A stretch of 64,000 nucleotides of DNA from Gracilaria gracilis (Eukaryota > Rhodophyta > Florideophyceae > Gracilariales > Gracilariaceae). The stretch covers positions 2,232,001 through 2,296,000 of the forward strand of contig JARGSG010000189.1 in the NCBI GenBank assembly GCA_030374805.1, given 5' to 3'. The notes beneath the pieces are model-generated. The model was not told where the DNA came from. It saw nothing but the letters and a program-made list of their open reading frames with translations, and made no database searches. A program made the translations under genes and the position numbers. This document shows positions 50,101 through 59,815 of the stretch, piece by piece. Numbering within the stretch: the stretch's first letter is position 1; each line of letters opens with the position of its first letter.

Positions 50101-51551
50101 TTCCGTGCGAAACAACAAAAAAGTGGTGGTTGCAACTTTTTGTTTTCTCCTTTTTCGTCGCAGACGGGAAGGGAACAAGAAGAAGCGCAGGGAAGCTGGA
50201 CGTTGATGCGGACAGATAAAGCTATGTGGAGCGTCCTTTTTTAAACGTACGTTGCGGTTGGCGGAGTGGCTGCAACGTGCACGTGCTGCGTTGGACGCTT
50301 TGCACGCGTGTGGTGTCTCTGGAAGAAAGGCAACGATGAAAACCAACGCCACGTGCGAGCGCGTTTGCGCCCGTAACATGCGCTCGGCTCTACAGCCTTC
50401 TTCCGTGCGTCCTAGTGCGCAGCTCATCTGCTGCTCCTGCGCCTTCTGGCTGCTTTCCACGCGCTGCGCATGACGAAGCAACCGCCCGCTGCCTAAAACG
50501 GCCACGTATGGCTCGTCAACATACAGAGCCTGCGTCGGTGTTCTCTCGCTCGCAGAAGCTGACTTGCATCCGTTCCGCGCCCTTTTTGTTGTGTACTTGC
50601 GCCTTGTAGGCTTTGTCATGATGGATGTTTAGGTTTTTGACGCTCAACCACAAACCACATTCGCAACAGAACAAGTCCTCTCTCTTTCATCTTCGAACCA
50701 CTTGACATGTGCGTGCCTCCAACAAATCTGCGACATTGATGCTGGTTATACCACACCGTGATGACACAAAGTGCAAGTTGCCGTCGCTTTGTATGCTAAC
50801 GTGGCGAATCTCCGCCGCCTCGCTTCGACGTACTTTTTGAGTTTGTTCAAGTCCTCCGTCCAACTCCGTGCGTTGGCGGCAGGATGGTCCTCCCCTCTCG
50901 TTCTCTCGCTCTGCACTGCAGAGCCTAAGTCAGCATCCGCCCGAGAGTGTCACAAGTGACACACAACCGAAGGGCGCTTCGCTTGCCTGCATTTTTAAAG
51001 CTTTACAGTCATTATTTGAGTGCGCCAAGTCTGTACAGTGAAGCTGATTACACAGTGTGTAATACACACGCTGCACGCATGGAACGTTAACCCTTGTTAC
51101 CAAGGTATAGCGCAAGCAGCTTTGACGCAACATCAAGTGCTGTAATGGAAGAAGAAGGATAGGTATCTATTGATGAGTGCTTTTGCAATACCAACATCAA
51201 ACCGTCACCTTCGTAATACCTCATCCTCCAACTGTAATGATCTATTCTGGTACTGTACAATCCACATCTCTGTCTTTCGCCCACACCACCTCCATTCTAT
51301 GTAGTCTCCATGGACATCGCCCTTCATGAGCATGATGATGATTTTCATCATCATCCATGATGAAGGGCGATGCCTGATGGTCCTAATGACAAAGCTTAAT
51401 CCTAAAACAAGGTTAGCAGCTCAGGAAAGCTTTTACACTGTTATACATTCAAATCACTCTTCCAACAAACGATAATAAGCACTGTTATACAAAATCTTGT
51501 AGGGCTTCGTCCCTCCAATCACATCTGACAACACGCTTCACGTCCACAAAA
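50101..51551. other. Intergenic region with a long hairpin
   Basis: No supported gene. Contains the leader of the preceding gene, a GTTAACCCTTGTTACC copy near 51087, GGTACTGTACAA near 51248 and the 58-nt hairpin at 51315-51372. Confidence 0.55.
51315..51372. repeat. 58-nt imperfect hairpin
   Basis: Outer arms CATCGCCCTTCAT and its exact complement (13 bp) enclose a small internal loop (GAGC opposite CATGG region). Then comes an inner 10-bp stem ATGATGATGA/TCATCATCAT with loop TTT. The fold resembles a small-RNA precursor or a miniature inverted-repeat element. Confidence 0.8.
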
Positions 51552-52895
51552 TTATTCCTTTTCCTCCGGCATGAAAAGGTCTATTTCCCTAAAGCTGGCG
51601 TCAAGTTGTTGTGCAGTGCCCCGAAAGTCGATCGGCGCTGATGAAATACCTTCGTCCTCAAAGTTCAAAACATCAGCCTTTTCCGTCATTGGGAACATGA
51701 AAGCCGCTGGTTTCCGTTGTGCATTGGTGCACCCAACCTGTTCTTGGCTTTGATGCACCGCCGCCGCTGCTTCCACCGAAGGAGCTTGCCGAACATCTTG
51801 TTGCATGCTGAAGTTCGTCGAATCCATACCGACCAATGGCTCTGGTCGTTTGTTCACGCCGGACGGAAGCGAGCTTGATAAGATGTTTCGGATGGAACAG
51901 TCAGCGTTTCTCATGGCCGCTATCGTACGGAAAATACACCGTCTAGTTTCCTCAACAACGATTTTAAACTCGGGATGTTGTGTGATAGGCCCCGAGTAAT
52001 TGGCCATGTTCTCCTTTCCGCTGATCACGGCTCCTAGTCTGGATGAAGCTTGTTTATAGCGACCTATGCATTCTGCAATTACCCTCTCCGTTTCCATGCA
52101 TTTACTCACAGCTTGAATGGCGTTTTCTCTTCTGTATGGATTTCTTCTGTATGCCGAAAGCGAAAGATGATAAATTGCTGTTATTATCGCCTCATGGTGG
52201 AGATACAGCTGTTCCTTCGGACTCTTCCTGGAAACTTCGTCTATGGCTATTAGCGTCGAGAAGTATTGATCCCTTCTTGCCAGTCCGTTCAACGCTCTAT
52301 GGACCACCGGGTTTCTTCGTTTCGTACAGGTCTTAGCCGTGTGTCCGTATCTTCTGCACAGCTTGCACATATAAGGTCCCCTCTTCAGCTTCTTCTGCGA
52401 TTTTTGAATGGAAGGCTGCACCGAGATTTGCGCCGTGGCCTGCTCATTTTCGTTTCCAGATGACGAAGTGCTCGTATTGTGGTGTTGATCTTCTTGGTGT
52501 TCGTTGGGTAAGCCATCGTGTTGCACTTTGAACGATTCCTCGGTAGCTGGTCCCTTCGACGCCAGATGATCGGCATGTTCGTTAGTCTGTTGATCCTGAG
52601 CAAGCGCGTGCGGCTGAGGCGGCGTGGAGAGTGACTGGATATGCGATAAGTCAACTTCTGCATGGTGATACTCAGCACCGGGAGATGGAGGGTACTGTGC
52701 GTTGTTGTCCGCAGAAGCCATGAATGTTGGTGAAAGAGGATCCGACAAGGTCGGGGGCAAAAGGTTGGGGGGAAACTGGTTCAAAATACCGTCGTTAAGA
52801 TGCGTATCAGCCTGATTCTCGTCACCGAATACGTGCAATTGATGATGTTCGGGAGGTAACAACCCAGACAAGGAAGGATGATTTGAAAAGTTCAT
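51552..52895 (-). CDS. Zinc-knuckle protein with low-complexity N-terminus
   Basis: The 447-residue protein has a His/Gln/Pro/Ser-rich, prion-like first 190 residues. A single CCHC zinc knuckle CKLCRRYGHTAKTC (C-x2-C-x4-H-x4-C) follows in a basic context. A helical domain of about 120 residues then has several well-spaced hydrophobic positions, and the tail is disordered. CCHC knuckles bind single-stranded nucleic acid or protein. No gag or transposase core is seen, so a domesticated element is only a possibility. The ATG at 52895 (MNFSNHPSL) is chosen; the frame before it opens at GTG (52997), and TTCTAG just upstream could be an acceptor of an unseen 5' exon. Confidence 0.6.
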   Translation of the reverse strand: MNFSNHPSLSGLLPPEHHQLHVFGDENQADTHLNDGILNQFPPNLLPPTLSDPLSPTFMASADNNAQYPPSPGAEYHHAEVDLSHIQSLSTPPQPHALAQDQQTNEHADHLASKGPATEESFKVQHDGLPNEHQEDQHHNTSTSSSGNENEQATAQISVQPSIQKSQKKLKRGPYMCKLCRRYGHTAKTCTKRRNPVVHRALNGLARRDQYFSTLIAIDEVSRKSPKEQLYLHHEAIITAIYHLSLSAYRRNPYRRENAIQAVSKCMETERVIAECIGRYKQASSRLGAVISGKENMANYSGPITQHPEFKIVVEETRRCIFRTIAAMRNADCSIRNILSSSLPSGVNKRPEPLVGMDSTNFSMQQDVRQAPSVEAAAAVHQSQEQVGCTNAQRKPAAFMFPMTEKADVLNFEDEGISSAPIDFRGTAQQLDASFREIDLFMPEEKE

Positions 52896-53494
52896 GGGTG
52901 GGTAATGGTATTCAGGGGAAGACGTGGAATCCGGCAGATGGATAGAGCTGCACGAATTTTTGTCCTCGTTGTGAGAGTGAGAAGTCAACGGGGACACGTC
53001 TAGAAGGGAGTACTAAGCGAAGGGCGGATCAGGCGAAGAGGGCTGGTACGTTCAGACTCGTGCTGCACTCTACTTGTTCCTTGTTTGAGTTTGGTGATTT
53101 TAGCGGGAACTTTGGGAATGTGTGAAGAGGGGATGAAGTTCGTTGGCCAGGGACGAGAAGATCAAATAGAAAACACCGCACTGGAACCAGGCACTCAAAA
53201 AGAGTGGCGGTCGACCGAGTCTCAGAGAACCGCCCGGTATCCGCCATGCGTGTTGGGGGGATCGTGACGTGTCTTTCGTCCTGCGATTGGTTGTAATCGG
53301 CTGTGATCCCTCGCATATGTGCATGTACTGTTGGTACCCTTGATACAATTTCGGTCCGAGAAGCTGTGTATGATTGGATTCCAGAAACATTCTTGCGAAT
53401 TGCAGGTGGCGCTACCGCAAGTTGCGCTAGCTTTGCTGCGGGGGCAGGGCCTGCACCAACTACAACGGTACTGTACCTTTTGTGAAGGCAAAAG
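52896..53494. other. Spacer with dispersed-repeat copies
   Basis: Contains GTTGGTACCCTTGATAC near 53330 and CAACGGTACTGTACC near 53463. It is the leader side of the zinc-knuckle gene and the tail side of the KAR5-like gene. Confidence 0.55.
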
Positions 53495-54991
53495 CTATCG
53501 GCATCCCATCCCTGAGTTCATGGCGCGTTCGATTTCCTTGCAAAACCCGTCACAAGACCGTAGAAGTGCGTCGAAGTAGTCGCACAACGTCATGAGTTCA
53601 TTGACGCGTTTTGAAATGTCGTAAAGATCCGTTCCGCTTTCTTTTCTGTGTCTCGCTTGTCGCTGTTTTCCAAATTCTCTTTCAAACAGAACGATTAGTT
53701 CATCGGCCCTAACACTCAGTTCTCTTTTCATTATATACATTCTTCGACGAACATACACGCATACCGCCAACACCAAAATGAACAACATTAATACACCTGT
53801 GTTGTGAGTATACACGCATATCAGACCGGCTTCCATGTCCTTTTGCAGTTTGTTAAGCTTAATTTTAGCGTCATGCTTCTTTCTTGCCGAATCGCACCCA
53901 TCATGAGAAAGCCATCGACCTAATTGAGCCGAGTAGAACCTTCTTGCTTTTCGCAAAAACGCCCAAAGAAGATCACCTTCCTCACATCCCTTTCCCTGTT
54001 TCGAATTCCTCCCTTTGCTATGATCTCTTCGTTTCCCCCCTCTCATACAATATTCATTCTTAATGGGTTTGTCGACATGTAAGAAGCATTTCTGTGGAGC
54101 TATTCCCCTTCTCGTAAGCCACTCAGAATAAGCAATGGAACTTGCTCGATTATTGAAAGCTGTCTCAGACTCTAGCTTCCTTAAACGAACTTCAATGTCT
54201 GCCAAGCTTCCGAATTTGTTAATGTATGGCTTCATTTCCCATACTGATTTCCGATGATCTGCATACGCATATTTTGCAGTCTTCAACATGCTCTCAACTT
54301 GCCCAAGCTGTGTTTCAATCTGGCTCTGAAAGATCCTGAACTTTTTTCGCATCTTCGCGGAGAACATTTCAAACGTACTACGGTGCGTATTCGAGGCCTT
54401 GGTGATGTCATGAACATGTGGGAGCATGCTTTCTAGTAAAGCTGCGAGCTCGTCGAAATTCTCTCTGAAAGTTGACAGTCCGACAATTGCTGTACAGCTT
54501 TTCAGTACTCTTGATGTCTGAATTACGTTTGACGATGAATTGGATATAACTTCTTCATACAACAAAGAGTTTTTTGCGAGGGAAGCGGGTGAAGACAGCT
54601 CGGTTTTATCACATAGAGCCTTCAAAGATGGAAGAGAGATGGACATCAGCGTTTCGATATGTGCTTCGGAGACCCTTTGCAGTCCAAAGTCGTCGTCCCA
54701 TGTTGAGATATGAGAGTACCCATGTGTTGTCAACGAGTTTTCAATACATGTCGTGATGAGGGAAGCAAGCTTCACACGGTCCCTTAGTTTAGCGGTATGG
54801 CATAACTTGAAAATATTCGCAGTCGCTTCTCGACATGCAGTTTCATTCGATGTTAACAGATCTTGCACCTCTTCATATGATAGGGTGGGAACGGAGGAGA
54901 GTTTTGGTTGTTGTTTGAGATCTTCTGCTATGACAAAGGGGGGAGTTAGCAAAACCAGAATGGTCAGCGAAATCGCTAGTCGAATGACCAT
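53495..54991 (-). CDS. KAR5/GEX1/Brambleberry-like nuclear-fusion protein
   Basis: The 498-residue protein has a signal peptide (1-22). A cysteine domain follows in which C53, C64 and C82 lie in TACREATANIFKLC and RVKLASLITTC. The spacing and the C-x2-A...C...R-x3-A-x3-T-x-C pattern are the hallmark of the KAR5/GEX1/Brambleberry family, which drives fusion of nuclear envelopes after gamete fusion. Next come predicted coiled coil (about 200-300), a second Cys-containing segment, one clear membrane helix (about 395-415, GVLMLFILVLAVCVYV) and a 80-residue tail. Family members have two or three C-terminal helices; only one is obvious here. An upstream in-frame ATG at 55045 exists, but the signal peptide is best from 54991. 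Expression in sexual stages is expected from the family, not shown. Confidence 0.72.
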   Translation of the reverse strand: MVIRLAISLTILVLLTPPFVIAEDLKQQPKLSSVPTLSYEEVQDLLTSNETACREATANIFKLCHTAKLRDRVKLASLITTCIENSLTTHGYSHISTWDDDFGLQRVSEAHIETLMSISLPSLKALCDKTELSSPASLAKNSLLYEEVISNSSSNVIQTSRVLKSCTAIVGLSTFRENFDELAALLESMLPHVHDITKASNTHRSTFEMFSAKMRKKFRIFQSQIETQLGQVESMLKTAKYAYADHRKSVWEMKPYINKFGSLADIEVRLRKLESETAFNNRASSIAYSEWLTRRGIAPQKCFLHVDKPIKNEYCMRGGKRRDHSKGRNSKQGKGCEEGDLLWAFLRKARRFYSAQLGRWLSHDGCDSARKKHDAKIKLNKLQKDMEAGLICVYTHNTGVLMLFILVLAVCVYVRRRMYIMKRELSVRADELIVLFEREFGKQRQARHRKESGTDLYDISKRVNELMTLCDYFDALLRSCDGFCKEIERAMNSGMGCR

Positions 54992-55570
54992 TGGAGCTTC
55001 CACCCCTAAGAGATGATATAAATGTGGCTTCTGCCTCAAAATCATTCAAGTCATATTGTCAGTTGTGTACAAGAATGTCACATGGTGAACTTGTACTTTT
55101 ATTACATGGGAAAAGAATCACTAAAGCTAACAGGATTGTGGGAAATCCGAACAATACAGACAGCAACACGCGGGAGTAACGACACCAACCGTTACTCTTT
55201 CTCAAGCGAGTAGCGACGGTTATTACTATGCCTTCTCTTTCCTATGAGTGTGGTTCAAAAAACACTTCCCATTTGGTCAACAATATTTAAGACTTCTTTG
55301 GAAACCGTTGAACTCTTCAAATTCAAAGAGAAGATGTCGGATGCGGTGCTCCAAAATTCGGGAGAAACAGAACAAAAAAAATATAAAGCTTCAAGTTGAA
55401 GCGTCACAACCATTTACAAAACAAACCATTATCGAACTTGTCTAGCTGAGCGATGTCAATAGCAGTGATAACCATTGAACGGTTGTCACTGCTATCAAGG
55501 GTGCTGAAATCGCTGAGCAAAATTCTATCACAAGCGCAGAAGTGGCGAAGTTGAACGAGAGAGCAATTTC
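54992..55570. other. Divergent spacer
   Basis: The KAR5-like gene and the disordered nuclear-type gene diverge over 580 bp of AT-richer DNA. An inverted pair ACAACCATTT and AACGGTTGTC lies near 55410-55490. No TATA box assigned. Confidence 0.5.
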
Positions 55571-56935
55571 ATGGCACGAAAATATAAAGCAGCGGACCCA
55601 TCAATTCAAAAAGCAACGGGTGTCGCCTTTCTCGTGAGAGGATGTTCAAGTAACCGCGCAAGCAGTGGTTCCAGGAGTTCAAAAGCGTCAAGCTGTCATC
55701 TTCGTTTCCCTTTCTCTGCAAATTCCCTCGAAACGCTCGTACCGGGCTCTACGAAATCAGGAAGAATGGTTCAGTTACGCTCTGGCAAGAAGACGCGAGC
55801 CGATGCACCGAAAATAACGACTGCTAAACAAGAACGACATGTTTTGGACTTTGATACAGCCGTCAAAGAGGAGGACACACGGATCTCAAGGACCGACTCG
55901 CGGAACAAGAACACTCAGAAGACGCCGAAGAGCGCAAGAAAGAAGTCCGCGCAACAAGCAGAGGAGAGGCCGAGACGGACTCCCAGCAAATCTGGCACCA
56001 CGAAACGAAACGAGCCGAAAAAGCAAGCGTCGGCAACGAAGGTTGTTGAGGGCAGTGGTAGACCGTCGGCAAGAAAAACGAAGGTTGTTGAGAGCAGTGG
56101 TAGACAGTCTGGAAGCTCTAGAACAAGTGCAGGGCCGCCCAAAAGTCCGTTCCTCAAGAGTGGAGCTGGCGAAATTCGCAGAAAGCGCTTGAGCGAAGAG
56201 AAGAGTCGATTGCGAAAGCTGTCTGAAGGCACGGATATCGTCACCCAACAAATCGCGATAAATGCTTCGCAAGTCGTTGAGAGCAATGTGAAGCCTGTTG
56301 AGGTGGAAGATGATTCACGTGACAAACTTGATTCGGGGTTTGCGGGGCCGAGTATACAGATCTCATTGACTCGGCTGCTGAACTCTACACCGGCGGACAA
56401 GAGGTCAGAATTCTGGAGAGCTGCCCATGACACGTCGATTGAACACAGCGAGACGGTGAGCACGAACACGAAGAGGAATAAGCGCGAGTTGGAGTACGAT
56501 GAGATCGATTGGTCAGGCGATGAAAGCAAGGAATGGAGTGACAGTGACACTGAAAGCGATGACGAAGGAGACGGCAACGGTTTGTATTTCGGTAAAGTGG
56601 AACTTCCTTCCTCTGCGTCCAGACGCAATGCAAGCCGGAAGCAAGGTCGGGCGGTGGCGCCGCAAATGGTGCAAAAGGAAGAGATGAGAGAGAAAGGCGC
56701 TTCCTCCAGTGGTGTGCCACTATGGTGGGAGCCAGGTTATGAGGTGGAAGGCGGCATTGAAGAGAAGGACAATATGGATGCGATCCACCCGTATTTGAGG
56801 GAACTGGATAATGTGAAGAAGGCTTCGATAGAGTCAGAAGGCTCGTGGCACACGGCGATGGGATCGGAATCCACTGGAATGGGATCCCGGTATACGTATG
56901 TTCCCGACGCACAGGGATGGGGCTGGGGCATGTAG
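55571..56935 (+). CDS. Disordered basic/acidic protein, probably nuclear
   Basis: This 454-residue protein is mostly low complexity. Residues 60-230 are Lys/Arg/Ser-rich with an internal duplication (TKVVEGSGRPS and TKVVESSGRQS). Residues 300-340 are acidic and Ser-rich (DWSGDESKEWSDSDTESDD). The C-terminal 70 residues hold conserved-looking Trp and Tyr (PLWWEPGYEVEG, then YTYVPDAQGWGWGM). Several KKxK and RKKS clusters suit nuclear import. No family recognised; a chromatin or chromosome protein is possible. The ATG at 55571 opens the frame. A second ATG at residue 66 (MVQLRSGKKT) is an equally natural start, which would make the protein 389 residues. Confidence 0.6.
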   Translation: MARKYKAADPSIQKATGVAFLVRGCSSNRASSGSRSSKASSCHLRFPFSANSLETLVPGSTKSGRMVQLRSGKKTRADAPKITTAKQERHVLDFDTAVKEEDTRISRTDSRNKNTQKTPKSARKKSAQQAEERPRRTPSKSGTTKRNEPKKQASATKVVEGSGRPSARKTKVVESSGRQSGSSRTSAGPPKSPFLKSGAGEIRRKRLSEEKSRLRKLSEGTDIVTQQIAINASQVVESNVKPVEVEDDSRDKLDSGFAGPSIQISLTRLLNSTPADKRSEFWRAAHDTSIEHSETVSTNTKRNKRELEYDEIDWSGDESKEWSDSDTESDDEGDGNGLYFGKVELPSSASRRNASRKQGRAVAPQMVQKEEMREKGASSSGVPLWWEPGYEVEGGIEEKDNMDAIHPYLRELDNVKKASIESEGSWHTAMGSESTGMGSRYTYVPDAQGWGWGM

Positions 56936-57267
56936 ACAAGGGTTTGGAGACAAATTGAGCAAAAAAGAAATGCTGTAACGTAACGTTGAAAGCAGTGGAT
57001 AAGTACGAAGGTAGATACAAGGGTGCGCGAAGTAAATTGTGAGTGAATGAATTGCTTGAGTGATGGGGGGTTGGCGTTGATGGGCACGAAGAAGAAAGCA
57101 GTGCGAGCTGGACTCGGCCAGAAAACGAAAAAGTGATTTACGAAGGTAAAGAAGAACGTATCATACTGTACCAACGGGATGCACTGGTGTAGTAAACTCG
57201 AGCCACGGGCCAGTGAACGACAGTTTGGTTGAGGTGATTAGCGCAAGTTGTCAAGTACGTGGTTGAA
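56936..57267. other. Convergent spacer
   Basis: 332 bp between two converging genes; contains an ACTGTACCAACGGG copy of the dispersed motif near 57164. Nothing else seen. Confidence 0.55.
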
Positions 57268-58386
57268 CTAGGTGGGCTTCCTGAGGTTAGAGAAAGGCAG
57301 CGACCTGGTGCGGGTAGCACGCGGCACAAAGCGCGGCGGAATGGCGTCATCCAAGGGCATAATCTCATCAGCAGAAGGCACCAATCGCTCATCCATCAAG
57401 TGCGCCATACCATACTCCCTCGCGCGATGGTGCGCAAGACGGGCGGCACGACGGTGGGCGCCATTGGCACGACGCGGCGTGGGGTCACTCTTATCACGCG
57501 GCGGCGGCGGCGGCACGGAGTGTTCCGACAGGCGAGCATGCTCCAACACGTGTTCCCTAACGGGGGTGAACAGCGGCTGCTGCTTGGCGCCCTGCAACAC
57601 GGAGGGATCGCAATGGGTGGCGCGCTCACTGTCGCGGCCAAACAGCTCGTGGAAGGCGTCCACGCATTGCACCAACGCCTGAATGCGCGAGCACACGTCC
57701 GACAGCCGTTGCGCCACGCCGTTCTTCGACAATGTGGCGCGTGAATCCGGGCGAATGGCGTACAACAACTGGTGCACCCTCTCCACCACGTCGCAGAAGC
57801 CCGCCCTGACGGTGGCCAAGGCGTCATCTGCGGCTGCGCGCGACGCGTCAAGGCGATCAATTCGCTGGCGCTGGTGCGCAATCACGCGGCGCAACGCGGC
57901 ACGATCGCTGGTCACAGTGGCCAACTCCGCCTGCAGCTGCTTCAACTCGGAGCGAATATGCGCCGCCTCCACCGACGACGACTGGCGCCTGCGCCTGCCC
58001 GTGCCCGCAGCGGCGGCGGCGTCGGCGGCGTCGGCGGCGTCGGCGGCGCGCACGGCGTCGCGCGCGTCGGCGCGGCGCTCGCGCTTGACGGCGTCGCTCA
58101 GGGCGCGGTTGTCGGCGGCCAGCGCGGCGGCGCGGCGTTTCTGCGCGGCCAGGGTGGCGTGCAGCGCGGCGTGCTGGTCGCGCAGCGCGGCGATGGTCTC
58201 GGCGCTGGCGTCGCGCTGCGTGGCCAGCTGCTGACGCAGGCGGCTGTTGTCGGCCGTGGCGGCCGACAGAGTGGCCGCCAGCTGCGAGTGGCGCGCGTCG
58301 GCGCCGCTGGCACTCGAGGGCGAGCACGACTCTCGCTCCGCGCGCGACGCGCAGCGCCGTCGCCATGGCGCGCGCAGCCGGCGCAT
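57268..58386 (-). CDS. Coiled-coil protein, unknown
   Basis: The 372-residue protein has a long Ala/Arg/Gln/Leu-rich coiled coil (about 25-200) with clear heptads (LRQQLATQRDASAETI, LKQLQAELATV). A helical region follows with GFCDVVERVHQLLYAIRPD and CSRIQALVQCVDAFHELF. A Pro/Arg-rich disordered tail ends SLPFSNLRKPT. The first ATG is at 58386; the longer frame to 58680 opens at GTG and is translated trinucleotide repeat. The coding sequence is extremely GC-rich in its 5' half. A cytoskeletal, spindle or scaffold role is possible but not shown. Confidence 0.6.
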   Translation of the reverse strand: MRRLRAPWRRRCASRAERESCSPSSASGADARHSQLAATLSAATADNSRLRQQLATQRDASAETIAALRDQHAALHATLAAQKRRAAALAADNRALSDAVKRERRADARDAVRAADAADAADAAAAAGTGRRRRQSSSVEAAHIRSELKQLQAELATVTSDRAALRRVIAHQRQRIDRLDASRAAADDALATVRAGFCDVVERVHQLLYAIRPDSRATLSKNGVAQRLSDVCSRIQALVQCVDAFHELFGRDSERATHCDPSVLQGAKQQPLFTPVREHVLEHARLSEHSVPPPPPRDKSDPTPRRANGAHRRAARLAHHRAREYGMAHLMDERLVPSADEIMPLDDAIPPRFVPRATRTRSLPFSNLRKPT

Positions 58387-58448
58387 CGTCGAGCCCCCGC
58401 CGCCGCCTCCGCCGCCGTCGCGCTGCAGGTCGCCGCCGTCGCCGTCGT

Positions 58449-58502
58449 CGCTGTCGTCGCCGTGGTCGCTGTCGTCGCCGTGGTCGCTGTCGTCGCCGTG
58501 GT
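58449..58502. repeat. 18-bp tandem repeat, three copies
   Basis: Three perfect copies of CGCTGTCGTCGCCGTGGT, flanked by degenerate GTCGCC units, in the leader of the coiled-coil gene. Confidence 0.85.
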
Positions 58503-58786
58503 CGCCGTGGTGGCCGTGGTGGGGGGTGGGCGCGCGGTGGTGGCGGCGGCACTCTGGCGCGCGGCGCGTTTTGGCGCGCTTTGTTTGGGAGCGCGCGCGC
58601 TCGCGCTCGCGGGCGGCACGTACGCACGTGGCAGCGCTATTTTTGGCGGCGCGCCAACGTGGCCGCGCGCCGCGTATCACGCTGATTCAACGCGCCCAAA
58701 AGTGCGAGAGCCTCAAACGGCGCGCCGCTTTGGACGCGCGCAGGCGCATCGCCGCCGCCGCCGCCGCCGCCGAGCGCGGCGCTCGA

Positions 58787-58812
58787 CGCGCGCGCGCGCG
58801 CGCGCGCGCGCG
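58787..58812. repeat. (CG)13 dinucleotide tract
   Basis: Thirteen uninterrupted CG repeats about 62 bp upstream of the ATG at 58874. Alternating CG of this length is the strongest Z-DNA-forming sequence known. Confidence 0.85.
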
Positions 58813-58873
58813 TGGGACGTACTAAACCGGATGCGCGCCGCGCTCTCCCCCGTCGCCCGCGTCGCGCGTCGCC

Positions 58874-59815
58874 ATGAAGCTCTCCACGTACCTGGACTGC
58901 CTGTGCGACTGCATTCCGCGCCGTCGCCGCGCCGTGCACCTGCCGGCCTCGCCCTCCGCGCGCAACCGCTTCGACGCGCCGCCGTCGCCGTCGCCGTCGG
59001 CGCCGCCGCTGCCCGGCGCGGGCGCCGGCGCGGGCGCCGGCGCGGGCGCGGGTGCGGGCGCGGGCGCGGGTGCGGGTGCGGGCGCGAGCGCGGGCAACGT
59101 TGCGGCGCTTGCGGAGCATCGCCGCGTCACGGCGGCCTTCATGCGCGCGGATGAGGCGCCGTCGCAGCCGCAGCCGCCTCCGCCGCCGTCGCCCAGCCCG
59201 CACTGCGGCTGCTTTCAGTTCATGCCGCCGCAGCCGCTGTGCGAGGCGCCGTGCATCCAGCCGTACTTTCCGTGGAAAGCGCCGTCCAACCAGTCGTTCT
59301 TCGCCAGCAGCGTGCTGCACGCCGCCAGCTGCATGGGCTTTGAGTTTGGCGACGGCACTTTGTTGCCGTTCGTGCCCGTGCGTCAGGTGACGCTGCATGT
59401 ACGCAACGAGCAGATGCTATCGCACGCTCGCTTCAAACGACGCTCGGCTAGGTCACTGGCGAAGCTCGCTACCATTCGACTGTCGCTGTCCGCTGCGTCG
59501 TACACGCAGCTTGTGCATAGCGCGCAGCGTGCCTTTCGTAACAGCACGTCGGCGGCGTTGCTGTTGCCTCCGATTCAACAAAAGGCTCAGCGCGTCACCG
59601 TGCAGGTGCACCTGAACCCACGTGCGTCGGACGTTGCGCTGCAGGAGGATTGTATGTGTACTAAACTCATTGCTCACTACTCTACGCTGCAGAGCGCCGA
59701 TCTTGATGGTCGCGCTCTGCTCATGTTCTGTGTTCAACACCGCTCCAGTACCACGTCTTCGCCGCTTGAGATTCGACTGCATCGCTTTCAGTTGCTTGAT
59801 CATGTAGCTTTGTAA
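58874..59815 (+). CDS. Hypothetical protein with Cys-rich N-terminus and Gly-Ala repeat
   Basis: The 313-residue protein begins MKLSTYLDCLCDCIPRRRR; cysteines at 9, 11 and 13 before a basic cluster resemble a palmitoylation site. A Pro/Ser segment leads to a Gly-Ala repeat of about 24 residues (DNA GGCGCGGGCGCC units, 59020-59095). From about residue 110 a folded-looking domain has CGCFQFMPPQ, then strand-rich text (QVTLHVRNEQML, ATIRLSLSA, RVTVQVHLN, LEIRLHRFQLLDHVAL). It could be a C2-like beta sandwich, a guess. No family recognised. The GC content falls clearly in the 3' half. Confidence 0.6.
   Translation: MKLSTYLDCLCDCIPRRRRAVHLPASPSARNRFDAPPSPSPSAPPLPGAGAGAGAGAGAGAGAGAGAGAGASAGNVAALAEHRRVTAAFMRADEAPSQPQPPPPPSPSPHCGCFQFMPPQPLCEAPCIQPYFPWKAPSNQSFFASSVLHAASCMGFEFGDGTLLPFVPVRQVTLHVRNEQMLSHARFKRRSARSLAKLATIRLSLSAASYTQLVHSAQRAFRNSTSAALLLPPIQQKAQRVTVQVHLNPRASDVALQEDCMCTKLIAHYSTLQSADLDGRALLMFCVQHRSSTTSSPLEIRLHRFQLLDHVAL

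Larger units (their letters stand above)
58387..58873. promoter_or_regulatory. Divergent GC-rich promoter with simple repeats
   Basis: A 487-bp region between two divergent genes. It holds an 18-bp tandem repeat, GCC runs and a (CG)13 tract (both listed). No TATA box is seen; CpG-rich initiation is likely. Confidence 0.5.

Noticed and set aside
57772..59154. 460-codon + strand frame antisense to the coiled-coil gene
   Set aside because: Gly/Val/Ala/Arg-only composition is the expected antisense shadow of GC-rich codons; the opposite strand shows heptads and a sensible start.
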